The notes under the pieces are model-generated. The model saw nothing but the letters and a program-made list of their open reading frames with translations. It ran no database searches and was not told where the DNA came from. Shown piece by piece: positions 27,792 to 34,796 of a DNA stretch of 34,796 nucleotides. The stretch covers positions 1 to 34,796 of the forward strand of contig CAMEXM010000016.1 in the NCBI GenBank assembly GCA_945947155.1, read 5' to 3'. The DNA comes from Polynucleobacter meluiroseus. Its GTDB lineage: Bacteria; Pseudomonadota; Gammaproteobacteria; Burkholderiales; Burkholderiaceae. Within the stretch, counting starts at the first letter, position 1; the number at the start of each line of letters is the position of its first letter. The position numbers and the translations under genes are program-made.

Positions 27792-30700
27792 TTAATTGGG
27801 GGTGGCGATTAAACCAGAACCAGTGAGAGACTCAACTGTATTTTGCTTGCTGGCGGGATTAGGGGCATTTGGACTGGGTGTACTTGGCTTAATCTGCTCT
27901 TTGAGTAGGCCCTTCGTCCGAATACCATCAAGCACTTTGGGATCCAAGGGCTGGCCCTGCTGATTGAGGGGAATAATTTCAGGATCTGTCCAGGAGCCTT
28001 GAACTAAATAATCGGACTGCATTGCCTTGTTGATTCGATTAGTTACTAGGTATTGACCAATTAAAGCACCTAGTCCAGCAATCGGATTAATCGCAAATAC
28101 AGCCAAGGCGCCGGAGGTTGCATCAATACTAGGAAAAACCGTAATGCGTAAATCCTGATTTTCTTTGGGAGCATCAATAGAGCCTACTATGGCAACGCGG
28201 GCCTGATCGAGTTGCAGCAAAAAATTATCTGTTTTGGCAATTCCATTGTTGACTGCAAAATCACCTGTTATGGTTTTAAAGGCAGTCCCTTGGGATACCA
28301 CCGTTCCAAGACTGCCTTGCAAGTCTAGGGTGGCAAAGCGCAAGAGACTTTGTAGGCTCAGCACGCTAAACAATTTAGCGGCAGTAGTGTCGACCTTTAA
28401 GAGGCGGCCTTTTTCGAGCGCAACATTGATCTTGCCGTTGAGGGTAGGAAGTTGGGGCTGAAATACTGAGCCATTCCAGGCTAATTTTCCGCTAATGTTA
28501 CCGTCGCCACCTTCGATTGATTTGGGGTTACCCCAACGGGCTGCAATGGGGCCAAGATCGGCAATCGCCATCGTGATATCGATCTCAGCACGCTCTTTTT
28601 GGGTATCATCTTTTCCGCGCCATACCCCACTAATGGTGGTGGTGTCTTGCGGATTAGCAACCTGCAGATTATTAATAACCAAGGCATTGGGTAAGCGGCT
28701 TGCTTTAAGGCTTACCTTACCAAGAGACTTGTCACCATATTGAAAGTCATCGATGGCCACATTGATATTTTGTAATTCGCTTACCGATACCTGGAGTTGC
28801 TCTTGCTGTTTGGTCGCTGGATTAATGGTGGCGGCAGACTCCATTATTTCCGGAATACGCAGGGCGCTTAGCTTGCCGCTCAGTTGCCCCGCAATATCCA
28901 TTTTTTTCTTCGCTTGCCACTGAATTTGCCCTGCCACCTGTGGTGATGTGATTTGCAACTGCAGTTGCGCGTCTTTTTTATTTGCGCTTAATTGCATATC
29001 AGACCAAAGGCGATTAAGTAGTATCAGTTTTTTTACTTGGGCAGTGATTTCTACCGGCGCATTACCATCGGCGTATTGTGATGGGGTGGGTTCGCCCCCT
29101 CTTTTGGTGGTCGCATCAATTGCTGGGCTTGGTTTTAAAAATCCATACCAGGCATCAAGATCAAGCTCGTTGGCATTGATCCCAAAAGCGACGCCATTCT
29201 GAGGCAGGGCGGCCGGCATGCCAATGCTGTAGGCTTGTCGTATTGGGGTTCCAGTAGCAGAACTGCCTTGCATAAAAATACGTTCACCAATTTGACCAGA
29301 CCAACTAATGGCGCTGCCCCCACTTTTAGAATCCGCATTGCTTTTTAAACTCAGGCGACCATTAAGTGGTGTATTAATCTCTTTTTTTAATGGCTCTGGC
29401 GCATTCAAAGCAAATGAACTCAGATTGAAGCGGAGATTGCTATCGATATTGGATTTGTCTACACGGACCTGACCGTCATAACTAATCCTACCTGCCATTG
29501 CGTTCAACAAAGGCAAAAAGGCAGAATCACTGGTATTAATAAGGTGTTTTTTGAGTTCATTGGTATTAATACCGCCAGCAATCGTCAGTAGCTTTTCTGA
29601 CCCTTTTGCTGACTGACTGGTCATTTTGAGCTCGCCACCCATGAGTTCAGCGCGGAGCGTTTCTGGCATCGGAAAGTCATCCTGTATTCGCAGGCTGCCT
29701 TTAGCATTAACCAGCGGCGGAAAGTCGGACCACTGTATTTGATTGCCAAATAAAGTTAAACGAATATCGAAATCGGGATCTTTTGATCCTGACAGCGGAA
29801 TTGCTAACTCCACACTTAAATCTGCAGGGCCGCCGACACTTAGAAACTGCGCAACAGAGGGCCGCCTCTGCAGAATGGGTGTTGGTTTGATGTAGTCCAG
29901 CAACTCCTTCAGGTCGCCGCTAGCGGAGCCCGTTACTTTTAACTCTGAATTGGGAGCATTTATGTCATTGATCGTCGCTTGAATTGATTGCAACAGAACA
30001 TTCTGGTAATTGGCCTTATCGACTTGTACTTTCACGGCCGACTCCTTCATCATTACTACGCCGCTGATATTAGAAAATGCTGGCCAGCTACCTTGGCTAA
30101 CTGGAAGCGTTGGAACGGGATTAAAGGTCGTATTTTTAACGGGCAGATTCAGTGTGAATTCCCCTGGGTATTTAGCAGAGTAGGGAATTTGATTGGGATC
30201 CCCTTTAATCGATAAGTTGCCTTGTTGAATCTCGCCAGCAGCAAATGCCTTGCTAAGATAGGTACGCGCATCGCGAGCCATTTCTACTGGAAGATACCGA
30301 TGCGCCTGGTTAAGTGTGGCGCGCTCAAATTGCATATTCAGGGTCAGTGAGTCGGTTTGCTTGGGGTCGCCAAAGAGGTAGTTCGCAGATAGGGATGCGC
30401 TGACATCAGGGTTGCTGAATGCAACATCCTTTCCACTGATTTGCCATTGCCCCTTTATCTTTTGCCAATCAATTCGGCCTTTTGCGGTCTCTAGCTTGAG
30501 TTTCGGATCTACTAAAAAGCCGCTGATATCGAGCTCGAGGTTGGGGGAATTCAATATCAGGCTACCTTGCTTTTCATTGGTCTCCAGTCGGCCCGTTAAG
30601 TTCGTCACGCTAGGTAAAACAGTGCGGGGGCCTAGAAAACGAAAGTTACTTAAGTCTGCCTTGATCGACAGGGCCAAATTGGCATTTGGTAACCAGGTTT

Positions 30701-32006
30701 TAGGTAAGGGTAGGACAGATGTTTTTTCAGACCACTGGATATCGACGTTTTCGAGCAGCCCACTTGCTTTTGAGCCTGCAATGATGCGATGCAGTTTGTT
30801 GGGGAGGGGTAGATTGAGCGCAAACAAGGTAGCGTCATCGACACTGATTCGGGGGGATGCAAATCCAAATTCCCGAATTTCTTCACCGGCTTTGGGCGGA
30901 GTCCAATAAAACGACATTGGGCTTAATTGCTTCAGGGGGGAGTTTTTAGGACTGCCAATATCCCGCCACGCTAATTTTTTGCTCGTCACGGATACTGCTT
31001 TTCCTTTAGAAGTTTCCTGAATTTCCGCCTCGAGTCGACCAAACTCTAAAAGATCGCGCTCCTGCTTTAATTGAATGCGTAAGTCATCCGCAAACAGCAA
31101 AGCATCGCCTCCATTTGGCATGCCCTTATTGAGGCTTACAAAACCACGCGACTCAAGAATGCCTTCAAGTATGGGCGGAGGCAGTTTAAAGTCGAGCGCC
31201 AAGCGATTGAGATCGAGCCCTTTAAAGTCCCAGGTAAATTGACCGCTCCAGTTGCGCCAATTGCCGGGCTCGCCTCCAAACCCGTGTTTAAAGTCTGCGC
31301 TCAAGCGCACTGGGCTTGGATTGCTGGGTAGATAAGCCACCAAGTCAATTAGGTGATCGCGAAGGCCATTGGAGATTACTAGGGATTCAATCCGAACATC
31401 GGTATCTAATTTTTTCTTCTCTCGGTCCCGCCAGTGAATCACTGCATTGTTTAGTCGAATCGCATTTTGTGCCAACAACCAATCACTACCCGCGTGACCA
31501 CTTTCATTTGGATCAATCGCGATACCAGCAATCGAAATAATTCCGGCCTGACTGCGCTCAGCCGTGAGCTCGGCATTGCTGATGGTTAGCTTTTCAAAAT
31601 ACGGAGCAAGGTGATAAAAGGACAGCAGACTTAGCTCACCAGATAGAGATTGAATGGCAAGGGCAGGCGTATTTTTATTGCTAGCGCTGACAGTACCTAC
31701 CCCCTGCGTATAAAAACGCAATCCATCGATCTCAAATTCAGGACGTAGGCCATCCCAGGTGACACGCACATCATCCATCGTGACCGTAACGCCCAGTCGG
31801 GATCCTATGAGCTTTTCTAGAGTCGGTTTGGATTTTTCAATCTGCGGCCAAACTAGATAGCGAACTCCAAAATGCAATGCAACGGCAAGTACAGTGATAG
31901 CGCCCATTACCTTAAGAAGGCGGACCAGCCAACGCGACCAATGCGGTCGCGCGACGCTGCTTTTCAAGCTGCGTAGCAAGGGGCCAAGGGAAGGGTGTCG
32001 AAACAT
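27792..32006 (-). CDS. yhdP: YhdP family AsmA-like envelope protein (TIGR02099/DUF3971)
   Basis: Very large inner-membrane-anchored periplasmic protein of 1404 residues (E. coli YhdP 1266). One N-terminal membrane helix at about 29-53 follows a basic cytoplasmic stretch. The rest is periplasmic and rich in beta strands, as in AsmA/TamB/VPS13-like bridge proteins. YhdP is one of the proteins implicated in phospholipid transport to the outer membrane. Conserved pieces include VRVTWDGLRPEFEIDGLRF near the N-terminus and an AsmA-like C-terminal part with FSVLSLQSLLRFATLD and NPIAGLGALIGQYLVTNRINKAM. The tail is low-complexity, rich in Pro, Ser and Asn. It is divergent from glnE across 46 bases, with nitrilase, tldD and aroG following. 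This is the longest gene here. Confidence 0.92.
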   Translation of the reverse strand: MFRHPSLGPLLRSLKSSVARPHWSRWLVRLLKVMGAITVLAVALHFGVRYLVWPQIEKSKPTLEKLIGSRLGVTVTMDDVRVTWDGLRPEFEIDGLRFYTQGVGTVSASNKNTPALAIQSLSGELSLLSFYHLAPYFEKLTISNAELTAERSQAGIISIAGIAIDPNESGHAGSDWLLAQNAIRLNNAVIHWRDREKKKLDTDVRIESLVISNGLRDHLIDLVAYLPSNPSPVRLSADFKHGFGGEPGNWRNWSGQFTWDFKGLDLNRLALDFKLPPPILEGILESRGFVSLNKGMPNGGDALLFADDLRIQLKQERDLLEFGRLEAEIQETSKGKAVSVTSKKLAWRDIGSPKNSPLKQLSPMSFYWTPPKAGEEIREFGFASPRISVDDATLFALNLPLPNKLHRIIAGSKASGLLENVDIQWSEKTSVLPLPKTWLPNANLALSIKADLSNFRFLGPRTVLPSVTNLTGRLETNEKQGSLILNSPNLELDISGFLVDPKLKLETAKGRIDWQKIKGQWQISGKDVAFSNPDVSASLSANYLFGDPKQTDSLTLNMQFERATLNQAHRYLPVEMARDARTYLSKAFAAGEIQQGNLSIKGDPNQIPYSAKYPGEFTLNLPVKNTTFNPVPTLPVSQGSWPAFSNISGVVMMKESAVKVQVDKANYQNVLLQSIQATINDINAPNSELKVTGSASGDLKELLDYIKPTPILQRRPSVAQFLSVGGPADLSVELAIPLSGSKDPDFDIRLTLFGNQIQWSDFPPLVNAKGSLRIQDDFPMPETLRAELMGGELKMTSQSAKGSEKLLTIAGGINTNELKKHLINTSDSAFLPLLNAMAGRISYDGQVRVDKSNIDSNLRFNLSSFALNAPEPLKKEINTPLNGRLSLKSNADSKSGGSAISWSGQIGERIFMQGSSATGTPIRQAYSIGMPAALPQNGVAFGINANELDLDAWYGFLKPSPAIDATTKRGGEPTPSQYADGNAPVEITAQVKKLILLNRLWSDMQLSANKKDAQLQLQITSPQVAGQIQWQAKKKMDIAGQLSGKLSALRIPEIMESAATINPATKQQEQLQVSVSELQNINVAIDDFQYGDKSLGKVSLKASRLPNALVINNLQVANPQDTTTISGVWRGKDDTQKERAEIDITMAIADLGPIAARWGNPKSIEGGDGNISGKLAWNGSVFQPQLPTLNGKINVALEKGRLLKVDTTAAKLFSVLSLQSLLRFATLDLQGSLGTVVSQGTAFKTITGDFAVNNGIAKTDNFLLQLDQARVAIVGSIDAPKENQDLRITVFPSIDATSGALAVFAINPIAGLGALIGQYLVTNRINKAMQSDYLVQGSWTDPEIIPLNQQGQPLDPKVLDGIRTKGLLKEQIKPSTPSPNAPNPASKQNTVESLTGSGLIATPN

Positions 32007-32013
32007 AAACCCT

Positions 32014-32019
32014 ATTATC
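32014..32019 (-). promoter_or_regulatory. Candidate -10 of yhdP, abutting the start codon
   Basis: GATAAT on the minus strand (32019-32014) ends 7 bases before the yhdP ATG at 32006. The intervening AGGG is too close to the ATG to be a normal Shine-Dalgarno. No good -35 is seen. Confidence 0.3.
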
Positions 32020-32041
32020 CGTCACCCCACTCAAGAATAGC

Positions 32042-32047
32042 TATGAT
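32042..32047 (+). promoter_or_regulatory. Candidate -10 of glnE, abutting the start codon
   Basis: TATGAT (five of six consensus bases) ends 5 bases before the glnE ATG at 32053, with TCGGT between and no Shine-Dalgarno. CCGTCA at 32019-32024 (17-base spacing, three of six) is the best -35. A start at the usual distance falls on the ATG. Confidence 0.35.
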
Positions 32048-32052
32048 TCGGT

Positions 32053-34796
32053 ATGGCCTCGCCTCATCAACCAATCGATTTTTTACAGCGGCATTCTGTA
32101 TTTGCTAGCCGCTGGTTGCGCGCTCGTCCCGATTGGACCTCTTGGCTTTTAGAGCATCAAGCTCAGCCGGTCAATTTGGCTACGATTAAGGCCCTGCTTG
32201 AGCCAGCGCAGGATATCGCTGCCGAGCCAGAATTGGACGAAGGTAGGCTCATGACGGAGTTACGCCTGGCCCGCCAGAAATTAATGCTGTTTTTGGGTTT
32301 GCGTGATCTGAGTGGGCAAGCGCCGTTGGCCGAGGTTACTGAATCACTGAGTTTGTTTGCTGAGCAATCCGTCGCAATCGCCTTGGAGGCGATCCGCGCC
32401 GACTTAAGGATTCGCTTTGGTATTCCGTGGTCTGCAGAAGGCAATTTCGAGGTGCCGCTGATGGTGGTGGGAATGGGTAAGCTCGGTGGCTATGAGTTGA
32501 ACCTGTCGTCAGACATCGATTTAATTTTTCTCTATGAGCATGAGGGCGACACCCAAGGCGGTGAAAAAAGCCTTTCGAATCACGAGTGGTTGACCCGGAT
32601 GGGTAAACGCTTAATTAAGATCATTTCGGAGCATGATGCCAATGGTTTTGTCTTTCGGGTAGACATGCGCTTGCGGCCGAATGGCGACTCTGGCCCTCTA
32701 GTCTGCAGCTTGGATATGCTCGAGGTGTATCTGACAGTACAAGGTCGCGAGTGGGAGCGTTATGCCTGGATTAAAGGGCGACTGATTTATCCGCTGGCAG
32801 GTTCAGCCGACCATGCGCGCTGCGAAAAAGAATTGGATCAACTCATCCGCCCGTTTGTTTATCGACGCCACTTGGACTATGGCGTGATTGCGGCGATTCG
32901 GGATTTGCATACGCAGATACAGCGCGAGGCAGAAAAACGCAGCGCCAATCGCCACGGTAGGTCACACGATATCAAGCTCGGACGTGGCGGTATTCGTGAA
33001 ATTGAATTTTTAGCGCAAATGTTTCAATTGATGCGGGGCGGCACAGACCCACGCTTTCGCATCAGACCAACTTTGCAGGTATTGCAGTTATTGGCCCAAC
33101 AGAATCTGTTGCCAGAAGATGAGGTGCATGATTTAACAGAGGCCTATATTTTTCTGCGTCGCCTCGAGCACCGCATTCAGTTATGGGAGGATCAGCAAAC
33201 CCACTATTTTCCTGAAGAGATGGAGTTTCGGGCGCGTTTAGCAGAGGCCATGGCTGGACTAGAAGGACAATCTGAGGCGCCATTATCGGCATTCCTAGAA
33301 GAGCTGACTCGCCTGCAAGATCGGGTTGCGCGCTTATTTGAAAAAGCCTTTGTGCTGGACGATAAAACACGCCTCGATACCGAATCGGTTGCATCCGATT
33401 GGCAACCCAATCGCAACCGCTATCCAGAAGCCTGTCAGCGTTGGCAGACTTGGCTAGAAAGCTCAAAACAGCGCAGCTTGCCAGAAAAAAGCCGACACAT
33501 CTTTAATAACTTGATTTGCAAGGCGGCAGAGCAGTTAGAGCAAGACACGATTAGCGCTGCTTTAGCAGACCAAACCTTATTGCGCTTTTTTGATTTATTA
33601 GAAGCGATTGCGCGGCGTAGCGCATACCTTTCCATTTTGGCGGAGTACCCCAGTGCTCTGCATAACATTTTGGCTTTATTGCAAGCTTCTCAATGGGGCG
33701 CAAGCTACTTAAGTCGCCACCCCCATTTGCTGGATTATCTCCTCGCTACCCGTTCCGAATCGGAACTCGTGAATCACCCCGATGCCTATTGGAAGGGTAT
33801 TAAGGCCGATTTAGATATGCGCCTCGATGATGCTCTAGCCGATGGCGATGGGGCAGCCGAGCACGCCATGGATATTTTGCGGGTGACCCACCATACCGAA
33901 ACATTTATTACGCTATTGGCCGATTTGGGAATAGGCATTGCTAAGCCATTGAGTGTTGAGTCTGTAAGCGATCGCCTATCTGCTTTAGCGGATTTAATTC
34001 TGCAGGCGAGCTTTGAGCGAATTTGGCCGAGCGTAGCCAAGAAATTTGATTTAGATCCATCTCTCCCATCGTTTGCAGTAATTGCGTACGGTAAATTGGG
34101 TGGTAAGGAATTGGGATATGCATCTGATTTGGACTTGGTTTTTCTATACGACCAAACTGAGGCCGAGGCGAGCGCAGTTCAATTTCCAGCGCAAGAGGTT
34201 TTTTCATTGCTGGCCAAGCGGATGATTAATTGGTTGACGACGCACACTGCTGCAGGCACCCTCTTTGAAATTGATACCCGCTTGAGGCCCAATGGCTCCG
34301 CAGGCTTTTTGGTCACGAGTCTCGATTCATTTCGCAAGTACCAATTTCGGGAAGGCGATAATGCGGCCTGGGTGTGGGAGCATCAGGCCTTAACCCGCGC
34401 CCGCTTTGCTGCCGGCAATATCCAGGTAGCACCGCAGTTTGACGCCATTCGATCCGATGTTTTAAGTCAGGCGCGTGACGTTGCTGCCTTGCGTTTAGAG
34501 ATTCTGGGTATGCGTCGCAAAGTACATGCTGGACACCCTAACCCCAGTAATCAATTTGACCTAAAGCATGATGCGGGCGGTATGGTTGATATTGAGTTCA
34601 TCGTGCAATTTCTGATATTGGCTTACGCATACCAGCATCCTGCGTTGATTGGTAATTTGGGCAATATCGCATTGTTGGGTATTGCCTCGAGCGCAGGATT
34701 GATTTCGGATTCATCCGCCATTGCAGTAGCTGATGCGTATCGTCTGCTGCGCGAACAGCAGCACCGACTGCGCTTAGATGGGGCTGAAAAAACCCG
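32053..34796 (+). CDS. glnE: Glutamine synthetase adenylyltransferase / adenylyl-removing enzyme, 3' end missing
   Basis: Bifunctional enzyme that adenylylates glutamine synthetase when nitrogen is plentiful and removes the AMP when it is scarce, under PII protein control. 914 codons are visible before the window ends; E. coli GlnE has 946, so only the extreme C-terminus is probably missing. Two nucleotidyltransferase domains are seen. The N-terminal de-adenylylase has GMGKLGGYELNLSSDIDL (D154, D156). The C-terminal adenylylase has AYGKLGGKELGYASDLDL (D692, D694). Each is followed by a VDMRLRPNG- or IDTRLRPNG-type motif. LGRGGIREIEF and DAGGMVDIEF mark the GlnE-specific regions. The start ATG has no Shine-Dalgarno but a TATGAT 5 bases upstream. 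It is transcribed away from yhdP. Confidence 0.96.
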   Translation, partial: MASPHQPIDFLQRHSVFASRWLRARPDWTSWLLEHQAQPVNLATIKALLEPAQDIAAEPELDEGRLMTELRLARQKLMLFLGLRDLSGQAPLAEVTESLSLFAEQSVAIALEAIRADLRIRFGIPWSAEGNFEVPLMVVGMGKLGGYELNLSSDIDLIFLYEHEGDTQGGEKSLSNHEWLTRMGKRLIKIISEHDANGFVFRVDMRLRPNGDSGPLVCSLDMLEVYLTVQGREWERYAWIKGRLIYPLAGSADHARCEKELDQLIRPFVYRRHLDYGVIAAIRDLHTQIQREAEKRSANRHGRSHDIKLGRGGIREIEFLAQMFQLMRGGTDPRFRIRPTLQVLQLLAQQNLLPEDEVHDLTEAYIFLRRLEHRIQLWEDQQTHYFPEEMEFRARLAEAMAGLEGQSEAPLSAFLEELTRLQDRVARLFEKAFVLDDKTRLDTESVASDWQPNRNRYPEACQRWQTWLESSKQRSLPEKSRHIFNNLICKAAEQLEQDTISAALADQTLLRFFDLLEAIARRSAYLSILAEYPSALHNILALLQASQWGASYLSRHPHLLDYLLATRSESELVNHPDAYWKGIKADLDMRLDDALADGDGAAEHAMDILRVTHHTETFITLLADLGIGIAKPLSVESVSDRLSALADLILQASFERIWPSVAKKFDLDPSLPSFAVIAYGKLGGKELGYASDLDLVFLYDQTEAEASAVQFPAQEVFSLLAKRMINWLTTHTAAGTLFEIDTRLRPNGSAGFLVTSLDSFRKYQFREGDNAAWVWEHQALTRARFAAGNIQVAPQFDAIRSDVLSQARDVAALRLEILGMRRKVHAGHPNPSNQFDLKHDAGGMVDIEFIVQFLILAYAYQHPALIGNLGNIALLGIASSAGLISDSSAIAVADAYRLLREQQHRLRLDGAEKT

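Noticed and set aside
30412..30909. Open frame of 165 codons on the plus strand opposite yhdP
   Set aside because: Antisense within a single long conserved gene; no domain and no ribosome binding site.

Overview
The window looks like core chromosome of a betaproteobacterium of the order Burkholderiales. A freshwater Polynucleobacter-type genome is the best fit. The reasons are the split proton-translocating transhydrogenase (separate PntAA and PntAB), the queA-tgt-yajC-secD-secF order, recG-oxyR-ubiA, a glcDEF operon joined to yggS-proC, the yhdP/glnE divergent pair, moderate GC, and very compact spacing. The genus is inferred from gene content and was not tested by a search.

Layout from left to right. 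(1) A tyrosine recombinase gene (minus strand, 28-1014) sits at the extreme left edge beside the 3' end of pntB. It is the only mobile-element signal and probably marks the end of an integrated element lying outside the window. (2) pntAA-pntAB-pntB (minus). (3) mnmA (plus), facing a YibF-like glutathione S-transferase (minus). (4) purB-waaA (plus, start/stop overlap), running tail-to-tail into secF. (5) queA-tgt-yajC-secD-secF (minus): queuosine tRNA modification plus the auxiliary Sec translocon. (6) recG-oxyR-ubiA (plus): fork rescue, peroxide sensing and ubiquinone synthesis. (7) glcD-glcE-glcF-yggS-proC (minus): glycolate oxidase, PLP homeostasis and proline synthesis. (8) A single PduO-type cobalamin adenosyltransferase gene (plus). 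(9) yhdP-nitrilase-tldD-aroG (minus). (10) glnE (plus), cut by the right edge.

No stretch longer than 300 bases lacks a gene; the largest gap is the 170 bp between pntAA and mnmA. I see no tRNA, rRNA, CRISPR array, insertion sequence or convincing riboswitch. All four convergent gene pairs are separated by 21 bp or less, or overlap, so there is little or no room for ordinary terminators between them.

I did not find an obviously new multi-gene system. The most interesting non-gene pattern is at the divergent promoters. At six divergently transcribed starts (gst, recG, glcD, the adenosyltransferase, yhdP, glnE) a -10-like hexamer ends only 5-8 bases before the start codon, and no clear Shine-Dalgarno sequence is present. 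This suggests leaderless or nearly leaderless mRNAs. Genes inside operons and a few other starts (int, pntAA, pntAB, purB, yajC, secF) do carry recognisable Shine-Dalgarno sequences.
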